A DNA stretch of 64,000 nucleotides, taken from contig OY804579.1 in the NCBI GenBank assembly GCA_963680875.1, positions 84,805,095 to 84,869,094 of the forward strand. The letters run 5' to 3'. Under the pieces are notes generated by a model. The model saw only the letters and a program-made list of their open reading frames with translations, made no database searches and was not told the origin of the DNA. This DNA comes from Bathymodiolus brooksi (taxonomy: Eukaryota > Mollusca > Bivalvia > Mytilida > Modiolidae). Position 1 is the stretch's first letter, and each line of letters begins with the position of its first letter. A program made the translations under genes and the position numbers. Below are positions 11,120 to 19,797 of this stretch, piece by piece.

Positions 11120-13173
11120 TGAATTAATACAGAAATCAAAAGACTTTCCAGGAGGAAACAAAATGCTTATAATAAAGCGAAGGCAAGCAAAAAGACAAAA
11201 GATTGGGACCACTATACATTTTGTACATCCATCAAAAAGAAATGTCAAATTGAATGTCGTAAAGCATATAACAACTATGTCAGCACAATGTTGAACAACG
11301 ACATAAAATCAAGTCCTAAGTGTTTATGGTCATTCATAAAAAGCAAAAGATGTGATTCTACCGGCGTTGCACCATTGTCTAAAGGTGGGAACAGTCATAG
11401 TGGTAGTCTGGAAAAGGCCAACATTCTCAACGACCAGTTTACATCAGTTTTCACTGAGGAGGATACAACTAATGACCAACTATGGGTCCATCACCATTTC
11501 CTAACCTCGAACAAATACAAATACAACCTAATGGAATAAAAAGTCTCTTATCAGCCTTAAATCCACACAAGGCAACAGGACCAGACAACATATCAGGTCG
11601 TTTTCTAAAAGAGTTACACCAAGAGTTAACACCAGCTCTAACTTTAATTTTCCAGGCCTCACTACACCAGGGCCAAGTGCCAACAATCTGGAAAGATGCA
11701 TTTATCACACCACTGTTCAAGAAGGGAGATCGTAGTAAACCATCAAACTACAGACCAATATCACTATAAACACCAATATGCTGTAAGATCATGGAGCACA
11801 CCATTCATAGCACTGTAATGAAGCATCTCGACATGTATGATATTTTAATAGATGCCCAGCATGGTTTTCGGAAATCTCGATCATGCGAGTCACAACTCAT
11901 AATGACTGTCCAGGACCTTGCAAATAGCCTTAATAGGAATGAACAAGTAGATGGTATACTTCTCGACTTCAGTAAAGCATTTGACAAAGTGCCACATCAG
12001 AGGTTACTAGAAAAGCTCAGCTATTATGGAGTTCGTGGAAACCTGCACAATTGGATTAAGGATTTCCTAACAAATCAGAAACAAGAAGTAGTGCTGGAAG
12101 GGAAACACTCTTCAAGATCGGAGGTTACATCTGGTGTACCCCAAGGAACCGTGTTGGGGCCACTTCTCTTCCTTATCTTCATCAACGATTTAACAAAGAA
12201 CACCTCATCAAATGTTAGACTATTTGTGGCCGGTTGTTTGTTGTATCGTACGATCAACTGTGAAGCAGATGCAAAAGCACTACAAAAAGACCTAGACACA
12301 ATGCAGCAATGGGAAGCAGAATGGTTAATGGAATTTAACCCCAACAAATGTGAAGTCATCACAATTACCAACAAAAGGTCACATATAAATTATCCATACA
12401 ACATCCATGGCAAAGAACTAGTACACGTACAACATGCTAAATATTTAGGACTTACTTTTAGTAACAACTTAAGTTGGAACAAACATATTGACAATATCAC
12501 CAAGAAGGCAAATGCCACCTGTGCCTTCTTGAGAAGAAATATAAACAGTTGTTCGAGGCAAGTAAAGGCACAATGTTACACAACACTCGTCCGTCCTAAC
12601 TTAGAATATGCTGCAACCGTATGGGATCCTTACACCAAATTCAACATAAACAAATTAGAAAAATGCCAACGCCGTGCTGCCAGATTTGTGATTGGGGACT
12701 ACTCAAGAGAAAGCAGTGTTACATCTATGCTAAAGGAACTAAAATGGCCAACTTTACAACAAAGAAGAACCAACACAAAAGTGGTAATGATGTACAGGAT
12801 AGTCCACCACCTTATTGCCATACCATCACAAATGTACCTTACTCCTACAACCACCAGAACAACAAGAGGCCATGGCCAAAAATTTCAAATACCATTCTCC
12901 AGAATACAGTGCCACCAAAACTCATACTTCCCTTCAGCAATCCGAACATGGAATAACTTGCCAGCAGTGTTAATAAGTGTTCCCACACTTGAAGCCGCAA
13001 GCGTTCAAGGTGGAGCTGGCTCATGTGTAAACATTCACATCATAGTTTTAGCTGTAAATATTACATTTTTGTTTTTAATCACATGCCTCCTTGTCGGTGA
13101 ATGTACATATCACAAGTTTGATAATACTGAGGATCACTGAGGGATGAACTTCATTGGAAGAAGAAGAAGAAAT
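11120..13173 (+). mobile_element. CR1/jockey-like LINE relic, 5' truncated
   Basis: The + strand carries a truncated non-LTR retrotransposon beginning in the linker between endonuclease and RT (…RRKQNAYNKAK… from about 11135) and ending in a GAAGAAGAAGAA tail at about 13161-13173, a short-repeat 3' end found in several LINE clades. The endonuclease is missing. The preceding 185 bp (10936-11120) may be more of the same element but show no recognisable motif. Confidence 0.75.
11135..13144 (+). pseudogene. CR1/jockey-like reverse transcriptase pseudogene
   Basis: Reading through the lesions gives a typical jockey/CR1-type RT: the linker with KCQIECRKAYNNYV, HKATGPDNISGRFLKEL, FKKGDRSKPSNYRPISL, QHGFRKSRSCESQL, LDFSKAFDKVPHQRL, SGVPQGTVLGPLLFLIFIND and a C-terminal LEYAATVWDPY region. 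The lesions are a frameshift near 11480, an in-frame TAA at 11767-11769, loss of the catalytic aspartates (FVAG at 12223-12234 where the family has FxDD), and a 7-bp insertion near 12997-13003 after which the expected short C-terminus (ending at the TAA around 13032) is out of frame. It is therefore dead. The largest open piece is 11791-13140. Confidence 0.85.
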
Positions 13174-13616
13174 ATTCTAGATGTACATTGTAGTCACTTT
13201 TTATAGTCGACTTTTGCTTGTAAAAGAAAACAAAGTTAATCTGACAAATAAAAGACATGAATGTTACAGTATTGTTATTCTGCATCCAACAAAAAAATAT
13301 ATGTTCTGGTAGTCAGTCCAAAAAAAAAAAAAAAAAGCCTACCTACCTACCCTACTCTAAAAGTCAGGGTAGGTGAAAGGGGAAACAAACATTTTTTTAA
13401 TTGCAGCCCCATAAACATTTTGCTATTTTATCTCAAAAAGAGGTCTAAAATAGACTCAATTGTGTAATATTGCTTGTTTGGAAGGCCAAAACAATTGTCC
13501 AAAAGACATGGGTCCAGCATATATATTACTGTGTCCAAACTTGCTGAAAATATACGCTTGTTCAGCTTTGCCTTTTCAGCATGCTGTGGGCATATTTCAC
13601 ACTACGTAGCCCTTTA
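13174..13616. other. Non-coding spacer with simple repeats
   Basis: This is AT-rich sequence with an A-run at about 13320-13336 followed by CCTACCTACCCTA simple sequence. No gene, RNA or element end was recognised. Confidence 0.5.
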
Positions 13617-14606
13617 TTAGCTCACCTTGCCAAATGCAATGTGAGCTTTTGCCATCACTTGGCGTCTGTCGTCTGTTAACTTTTCACATTTTAATCTTCT
13701 CCTCTGAAACTCCTTAGCCAAATGAACTGAAACTTGGTAGGAAGCATCTATGGAAGGTCCTCTATAAAGTTTGCACATTTTGTCCCGATCCATTAACAAA
13801 CATGGCCGTCACAGGCAATTCTTGTTTCTGAGTGATTGGCCGATTTTTAAAAATCTTCTCCTCTGAAACCACTTGGCCAAATGGACCAAAACTTGGTAGG
13901 AAGCATCTATGGAAAGTCCTCTGTAGAGATTGTTCAATTCGTCCCGATCCGTTTACAAACACGGCCACCACAGACGATTCTTGTTTCTGATGGGCTGATT
14001 TTTTAATTTCTTATTCTCTGAAACCGTTTGACCAAATGAACCGTAACTTCTTTGGAAGCATCTTTGTAAGGTCCTCTGTAAAGATCGCTCATTTCGTCCT
14101 GATCCGTTAACAAACATGGCCGCCACAGACAATTCTGGTTTCTGATTGGTTGATTTCTTAAATATCTTCTCCTCTGAAACCGCTTGGCTAAAAGAAGCGA
14201 AACTTGGTAGGAAGCATCTATGGAAGACTCTATATAAAGTTTGCTCATTTCGTCCCGTTCCATTAACAAACATGGCCACCACAGGCAGTTCTTGTTTCTG
14301 ATTGGTCGATTTCTAAAAATCTTCTCCTCTGAAACTGCTTTGCCAAATAAACGGAAACTTTGTAGGAAACATATATGGAAGGTACTCTCTAAAGAATGCT
14401 ATTTTTGTCCCGATCTGTTATCAAACATGGCTGCCATAGGCAATTCTTGTTTCTGGTTGGTCGATTTCTAAAATTCTTCTCTGATGAAACTGCTTAGCCA
14501 AATGAACCGAAATTTGCTGGGAAGCACCTATGGAAGGTTCTGTATTAAGTTTCCTCAAAGCAGAATGAAAGGTGAGCGACACAGACTCAGCCCACTGAGC
14601 CTCTAG
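13617..14606 (+). mobile_element. Pearl / Helentron-like element, copy 3
   Basis: It begins with a 5' hairpin at 13619-13647 (AGCTCACCTTGC paired with GCAATGTGAGCT) and ends with the 3' hairpin (GACTCAG/CTGAGCC) and CTAG at 14603-14606. Between them lie about six tandem units of about 155 bp, each with TTCTCCTCTGAAACC, a GGAAGCATCTATGGAAG-like segment and AACAAACATGG. This is the compact, uninterrupted copy in the window, about 1 kb long. Its 5' stem differs from the other copies on both arms together. The overlapping minus-strand ORFs simply read the tandem units. Confidence 0.85.
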
Positions 14607-15105
14607 TTTAAACATATTTTGACTGGTTGATATAAATATTGTATAGATGTACTATATTTGTATAGGACAACTTCACTATGATTTTGTCACGGGCTTTCAG
14701 ACTACTGCGAATGTCTTGCCCTGAAACACTGGCAATCAGGGTAGCACCTACTCTAAACATGGAATGGTCATTTACAGATAGGTCATGTATTAAGGCCTCT
14801 ATCAAAGTATCAAAATACAACTAAATTCAAATCAAATTTGAGTACAAGATAATTCTCATACATTAACTGTCAATTGTTCAGTGTCCTGAGCTCTGTTTGG
14901 TTGATTAAGTGTGATTACATCTCAAAATCTGATGGCTCAGTATAAATTCCTACAGTAGAAAAGTGAGAGAAATATCTGTTCACTTTTGATATTTTGACAA
15001 AAGTCAAAAGTTTTTAACAGAAATTTGTGGAAGATGATTTATATAAATGTAATAGTGGTCATGTGTTGATTAATAATTATGAATAAATAACAAGTAACAT
15101 CCTTA
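14607..15105. other. Spacer, possibly an unrecognised exon
   Basis: An open minus-strand frame at 14608-14820 (70 codons, with SMFRVGATLIASVSGQDIRSS) has a balanced amino-acid composition, but I recognise no domain and see no convincing splice borders. It may be chance. The rest is AT-rich DNA with no visible element. Confidence 0.25.
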
Positions 15106-15109
15106 AATA

Positions 15110-15391
15110 AACATCATATAACTGTATAGCAAACAAAGACAACAAACAAACAACAATTAAATTATAATTGTTTTGTTTCATTGCAATTTAGAAATAAATG
15201 TGGATGAATCCTGCAATAACAGCGGACCTCCAGATCAGTGTAAAGATCCAATGTCCAGCTGTACTGAGGTAGTCTCAGGAGACTATAAATGTTCTTGTAA
15301 CCCTGGATATTATAACAATGGTGGAACATGTACTATTCGTAAGTATTTTAATATATTTATTAAGATAACAAAATCAATTTTTCTAGTTTTT
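15110..15391 (+). repeat. Exon-carrying duplication, left copy
   Basis: About 280 bp containing an EGF exon and both intron flanks is repeated at 16458-16735, an offset of 1347 bp. The homology starts around CATATAACTGT upstream of the exon and ends at TTTTTCTAGTT downstream. The two exons differ at 3 of 147 positions. Transposon fragments between the copies (15395-16162) are not duplicated, so they came later or lay outside the duplicated unit. Confidence 0.85.
15192..15338 (+). CDS. EGF-like domain exon A of a membrane protein gene
   Basis: An exon of 147 bp lies between the acceptor TTTCATTGCAATTTAG and the donor GTAAGT. Both borders are phase 1, the symmetric phase usual for single EGF modules. 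It encodes one EGF-like domain with six cysteines in the canonical order (C-x8-C-x6-C-x9-C-x1-C-x10-C). The NVDES start resembles the calcium-binding D-x-D-E pattern, with one extra residue before the first Cys. N-N-S just after the first Cys is a possible N-glycosylation sequon. EGF modules act extracellularly in adhesion and receptor proteins. It belongs with the exons at 16539, 30018, 32716 and 36363. The 5' part of the gene was not found in the window. Confidence 0.85.
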
Positions 15392-15394
15392 TGC

Positions 15395-15565
15395 TAAAAA
15401 AAACCAAACGGCCAAAGATCATGTGAGGTATAGTCATCACTAGTACTTGGAACCGTCGTCCTTAAACATTTACATTTTAATCTTCTTCTCTGAAACCATC
15501 GGGCTAATTGGAACCAAACTTGTTAGGAATGGTCATTGGATGGTCTCCTACAACAGTGTGAAAAT
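15395..15565 (+). mobile_element. Pearl-like 5' fragment in intron
   Basis: Diverged sequence matches the first unit of the pearl elements: a degraded head (GATCATGTGAGGTATAGTCA), CGTCGTCCTTAAAC, TTCTTCTCTGAAACCATCGGG and GAACCAAACTTG. It lacks the 3' end and stops where the inverted-repeat element at 15569 begins. Confidence 0.6.
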
Positions 15566-15568
15566 TAG

Positions 15569-16162
15569 ATTTTAGAAGGCACTCGCCAAGCCGGGCGAGT
15601 GACTTTTAAGAACTACTCGTCCAGATCAGAATCCACTTGCCCAATTTTTATTTTTATTTTACATACCATTCTGTTGGCTTCATCTCGAAGCCATGGCCTA
15701 CCGACTGCCCATTTCGGTAAAAAAATTCTTGTTCGATTCTTTTCATATTCTTTTATTTTTTCTTGTTGATGATCAGTTGTTTTACGCTTGGTAGATTTTG
15801 AACTTTCACCATTTTGATTTACAATCATCACATACTTTAACAGTGACATCGTGAATATTCTGAATCCATTAATCCATGACCTTCATCTTTGTTTTCTACA
15901 ACCATTTCTTACAACATATCTGATTAGTCGACGGTTCTACTGTCAACCAATCAGATTCGGTATTCTATATTAAAAAAATCTGTATCATTTGGTCATTTTA
16001 CATTAACGCTTTCCTATCCTTAGTTGAAGAATCGATCAACATTGAATAATTAGGGGACGTCTCAAAACCAAAAATACTCGCCATAATGGGCAACTTCAAA
16101 ACATATTTTACTCAACCGAAAATTGAAATACTTGCATTGGCAAGCGGGCGAGTGCCTATTTT
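15569..16162 (-). mobile_element. Possible hAT-like DNA element with short inverted ends
   Basis: AGGCACTCGCC at about 15570 is the reverse complement of GGCGAGTGCCT near 16160, bounding about 590 bp. The left end also has an internal 8-bp hairpin (CACTCGCC ... GGCGAGTG). The interior holds a minus-strand exon-like ORF with a hAT-type zinc-finger N-terminus. A clear target duplication is not visible, so the limits are tentative. If real, it is an internally deleted element, or one whose remaining exons lie elsewhere. Confidence 0.4.
15664..15849 (-). pseudogene. Zinc-finger N-terminal exon (hAT-derived type), fragment
   Basis: From an ATG at 15849 the frame gives a basic, lysine-rich start, then FLPKWAVGRPWLRDEANRM. 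This matches the pattern F-x-P-x-W-x4-PWL-x-D at the start of TTF/BED-like zinc-finger domains in hAT-derived proteins (ZNF862- and KIAA1958-like). It breaks off at GTATGT, a good splice donor, before the expected Cys pairs. Beyond that the frame continues 14 codons of low-complexity sequence to a stop at 15613. I see no following exon on the minus strand, so I call it a fragment. Confidence 0.45.
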
Positions 16163-16457
16163 GTTCACTGCTACAAAGTTTTTTTTGTTGATCAGAAATA
16201 CACAAGAAACAAGAGGCCCAAAGATAAAAAAGGGTGTGTCCATATATATGGGTGTATATTGTTTATATGTTTTTTGATGATTTTTTTTTTAATGCATTCC
16301 TTAAGAAAATCCCCATCTGACAGAAACATGTATAACATTATTATGTAACTATTACTATTTTTGACATAAAAGAGTTCAAAAGGGGTTGTGGGACAATGCA
16401 TTTATACAAATAACATACATGTAAGCTCTCAAATGACAAGGGGACTTAAAATAAAGA
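16163..16457. other. Intron sequence
   Basis: AT-rich intron between the two EGF exons. It contains the phrase AACAAGAGGCCCAAAG, a repeat-like motif, but no element boundary or gene could be supported. Confidence 0.4.
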
Positions 16458-16735
16458 TTAACATATAACTGTTTAGCAACAAAAGACAACAAACAAACAA
16501 CAATTAAATTATAATTGTTTTGTTTCATTGCAATTTAGAAATAAATGTGGATGAATCCTGCAATAACACTGGACCTCCAGATCAGTGTAAAGATCCAATG
16601 TCCAACTGTACTGAGGTAGTCTCAGGAGACTATAAATGTTCTTGTAACCCTGGATATTATAACAATGGTGGAACATGTACTATTCGTAAGTATTTTAATA
16701 TATTTATTAAGATAACAAAATCAATTTTTCTAGTT
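16458..16735 (+). repeat. Exon-carrying duplication, right copy
   Basis: This is the right copy of the exon duplication described at 15110-15391. It is nearly identical through the exon and about 45 bp of downstream intron, with a few substitutions in the upstream flank. Confidence 0.85.
16539..16685 (+). CDS. EGF-like domain exon B of the same gene
   Basis: This is the second copy of the 147-bp phase 1-1 EGF exon, with identical acceptor and donor contexts. It differs from exon A at three bases, giving Ser to Thr after the first Cys and Ser to Asn just before the third Cys. The second change creates N-C-T, a potential N-glycosylation sequon that exon A lacks. All six cysteines are kept. The donor leaves phase 1 with a single C, and joining to the exon at 30018 makes an Arg codon, so the predicted order is EGF-EGF-juxtamembrane. 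The two exons could be used together or alternatively, because both keep the frame. Confidence 0.85.
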
Positions 16736-17089
16736 ACCACTAATTATTTAAGGTACTGTACCACTGATCAATCTAGTAATGAAACATAATTCAGGCCTCA
16801 ATAATATAAAAACACTACATTAATACATTCAGACAATAGTTTAACATGTTTAATTTGGTTAAATAACCTTAAAATAAAGTACAAACATGACAAAAAAACA
16901 TACACAATAAGAGCTCTAGATAAGGTTTCTTAAATTGGGTTTTTAACTCACCTGTTTAGCATTTCCGTTGGGTGATATTTTTTTTTAGATGCTTTACTTC
17001 AAATTTTTCACTTACCAGAATTCATTGGTGTAGATGATACATACATGTAAAGAAAAAATCCTGAGAGGGGGTCTTGTCTCGCATTCCCG
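16736..17089. other. Intron sequence
   Basis: AT-rich intron with no recognisable element or exon. Confidence 0.4.
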
Positions 17090-17376
17090 TTAAAATAAAT
17101 AGACTATCCCTTTATGTTGACTTACTGCAGAAAACTGGAAGTTGGGGGTACCCTCATGTCCCCACACACTACTTATTTTAATACCCTTGGAAGCAGCTGA
17201 TTTGCATTCCGTGCATTGCAAATATGGAATACCGTGTTTCTCTACTTTACATAGCCATGGAAATTTTTCTTTCCAAGTGACAACAGTTTTGTCTGCGACG
17301 GAATGTTTCCGTTTCGTTGAATTATTGTCCGTCTTTACTGCCCCTTTCAAAATATCGTCAATGATTTCTGTTGCAA
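17090..17376 (-). pseudogene. Antisense zinc-finger exon, downstream part
   Basis: The minus-strand frame reads TWKEKFPWLCKVEK, then LQCTEC (a CxxC pair), SSVWGHEG and FQFSAVSQHKG. This is the layout of TTF/BED-like zinc-finger domains of hAT-derived proteins (FPWL, CxxC, SxW-x-G, then a ligand His). The frame ends at 17090, or the exon may end earlier at GTAAGT inside GCAGTAAGT near 17125. Upstream it is split by the foldback element at 17386-18346. Skipping that element and one copy of its 9-bp duplication continues the same frame into 18356-18420. The lesion probably inactivates it. No further exons were found. Confidence 0.55.
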
Positions 17377-17385
17377 CAATTTTAC
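17377..17385. repeat. 9-bp target-site duplication, left copy
   Basis: CAATTTTAC is repeated exactly at 18347-18355, flanking the foldback-like element. A 9-bp duplication is usual for Foldback and Mutator-like elements. Confidence 0.7.
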
Positions 17386-18346
17386 GGAAGCAGGTCAAAT
17401 CGGCCCCAAACCAAATTGGCCCAAAGTCAAATCTGCCCTAGTCAAATCGGCCCCAAATCAAATCGGCCCCAAGTCAAATCGGCCCCATTTTTGTTGCTTA
17501 CTATTGTCAACATGCAAAGTTAAATAGTTTGAACACTATTCAGCAAAATATTTAAATATATCCAATACGTTTTAATTATTGAAGAATTAAAACTGTCTAG
17601 TAAGTACAGTTGCGTTTTGTACCAGTAAATGTTTACCATTGATACGAAAATAAACTAAATATAAAGTTGGTCAATTACTTGATTGTTGGTTTTCTATTAC
17701 GGTATAACCGAAATATTGTTGAGAGTGGCGTATACGGTAAACCATTAAAAAATAAGATTAAAACGATATGAGTCACATTCTAAGGCATGCTGTCTTGGTC
17801 TAACATCATTATAACATATTACACAAGGAAAAGACATAATGAAGTATTCAAAAAGAATGATCGCGATTGAAGTTGACTCTCTTTTATAAACTAAAGAATT
17901 TCTCAGTCCGAGTTGTTTTTCTTGGCTTGGTTATTTAGATGCCCTCTTTTTATTAAAAGGCCAATTTATAGACAATAGAAAAAATCATCAAAGAATGTTC
18001 CTAATCAACATAAAGATCATTATATAATTGCCGCCAATCACGTTTTATGTAAATTGCTAATCACTTAATTATGCCATAAATTAATCATTAATTAATTTCT
18101 TTGATCCTTACAAAAGAATCCGCTCACCAATAAGATTTAAATTTTACATCTTTTAACTAAAAATATTAATTTATATCAATATATAATTTTTATTTATTTA
18201 TTCTTTTTTTATTTTTATTTTTTTGGGTGATATGACTTTCATTTTGAGGCTGATTTGACTTGGGGCCGATTTGACTTGAGGCCAATTTGAATTGGGGCCG
18301 ATTTGACTGGAGCCGATTTGACTTGGTACCGATTTGACTGGAAATC
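17386..18346. mobile_element. Foldback-like element with subrepeated inverted ends
   Basis: Both ends are arrays of a roughly 16-bp unit in opposite orientation: CAAATCGGCCCCAAGT-like units at about 17393-17490 and their reverse complements (ACTTGGGGCCGATTTG-like) at about 18240-18340. Inverted ends made of short tandem subrepeats are the hallmark of Foldback elements. The 961-bp insert is bounded by exact 9-bp duplications CAATTTTAC. The interior (about 17500-18235) is AT-rich with no ORF, so the copy is non-autonomous. It sits inside the antisense zinc-finger exon, and the reading frame across the empty site independently confirms the boundaries. Confidence 0.8.
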
Positions 18347-18420
18347 CAATTTTACTATGATTTACAGCATTTTCAATCAGCGTATCTAAAATTCGTGTAA
18401 CAATGGCTTTTGAATCTGTC
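18347..18420 (-). pseudogene. Antisense zinc-finger exon, upstream part
   Basis: The minus-strand frame SKAIVTRILDTLIENAVNHS leads into the target-site duplication and, after removing the foldback element, runs on in frame into 17376 and below. A TTATTTAG acceptor-like sequence lies just upstream at about 18421, so this may be the exon start. The repeating IVxxILDxLI and IVATEIIDDIL spacing suggests an amphipathic helix before the zinc finger. Confidence 0.5.
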
Positions 18421-19375
18421 TAAATAATTAGCGATAGAATAATTTGCACGTAAAGGGACTTTCTTCCTTCCTCAACGATTCATAATAATAGACTGAAACC
18501 GCTACCAAATTAATTTCAAGGCAAACAAGATTAAATTCTAGCAGGGAACCGGAATTTATTTCCTCCGAATTCTGCGGAGCACCTTAGCTTAAACGGAGTG
18601 AATATTTGGAACTCCTCGCGCCCTTAGATAGAAGTAACGGATCCCATCAGAACTATATATCGGCAAACCTCGGGAGATTTGTAATCTTACGAGTGTTGAC
18701 GAGTGAAAGAGAAAGTAAAATGTCACACAACAAGAATTGGGTTATATCTGGATGGAATTGGGTTCAACAATGCAAAGGAAATAGAAAAATTGGGTTTTGT
18801 TAATTTTATTTGCATAATCACGCAAAAACGCAGCTTATCTGGAGCTCTGCACAATATTATATATAAGAGGTATAATGTAAAATTTGCATAAAATAGGTCG
18901 TTTTCAACAAAGCATTTTTTTCCTGATTATAGCCGATAATTAGTTATTCATGTGAAACCGATGATCGATTATGAAATTCCTTCCAATTCCCATCACTAGT
19001 TTTACCCCAGCGTAGTTCTGACACTCAGCCAATACACATAATTGAATCATAATTGAACTAGTCTATTATTCATCTACTACCCGGAATAATCCATTTTATA
19101 TATCAAGTGTTAGTTACACATATAGAAACCAATGTTTTGTTTTGTTCTAAGTTAATGATTACAAATGATAAAATTGTAGTTTGTAAATATATGATACAAT
19201 TTTATTCAAATCTTTTCTTTTGCAAAGCATACTCTTAAAATAAGGACTATTTGTTTGGGTAATTATAGTTAGTAGATTCATTTAGTAGGTAATTGTCACC
19301 GATGATCGATCATCGGTCGATGTCGGTAGAATGATCATCAAACTTGAAAATGTGACCGATTCCTATCACTAATCT
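18421..19375. other. Intron sequence with a palindromic motif pair
   Basis: No exon was recognised. A perfect 18-bp palindrome CCGATGATCGATCATCGG lies at about 19298. A related half site (ACCGATGATCGATTATGA) lies at about 18958, and both are followed within 60 bp by TTCC(A/T)ATCACTA. These look like the two ends of, or solo remnants from, a small repeat. The ORFs here are short and uninformative. Confidence 0.4.
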
Positions 19376-19797
19376 TTACCAATTATGAAAATTAGGCATT
19401 TTATAAAAGATCACATTTGTCATTCTACTAAAAATAGAAATTTCTTGACATTCTTTATTTTAAAAGTCAAAATGAGCTCAAATTTAAACTGCAGCCGCAT
19501 AACCATGAATAGTTCAATATTTCTTCCGGTTTTTTCTGGAAAATTTGTCCTTCTTTTGATTTATACCGGTTATGCTTATTTTAAGAAAAAAAATTGCATT
19601 AAAATCTTCTGCTAAGAAACTTGAGCTGAAATGATCTTTGGTTAACCAACATTGAAAATAATGTGACTCTTCATCCAAGATGACTGCCAATACTGTAAAT
19701 AGATTAATTCAATGACATTTACCTGAAAAGTTTTTATGAAATTTAGAAGTCAGATTGAAAACCAGGTGAGTGATTACAGGCTCCTGTGAGCCTCTAG
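19376..19797 (+). mobile_element. Pearl-like element, 5'-truncated copy
   Basis: It shares the core units of the next element (AATTAGGCATTTTATAAAAG, AAATGAGCTCAAATTTAAAC, CTTCCGGTTTTTTCTGG) and ends with the same terminus (GGTGAGTGATTACAGG, the hairpin GGCTC-CTGT-GAGCC and CTAG at 19794-19797). The head is missing. It is followed after only TTT by the head of the next element, so the two lie head to tail. Confidence 0.75.

Noticed and set aside
12621..12956. 111-codon + strand ORF, and the minus-strand ORFs at 11469-12374
   Set aside because: They are shadows in other frames of the RT pseudogene at 11791-13140.
13617..14471. Overlapping ORFs with recurring [18 protein letters not shown] peptides (also at 2786-2974 and 5265-5601)
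   Set aside because: They are translations of the 155-bp pearl core units on the minus strand, not genes.
17142..17441. 99-codon + strand ORF
   Set aside because: It is antisense to the zinc-finger exon, which has the recognisable domain.
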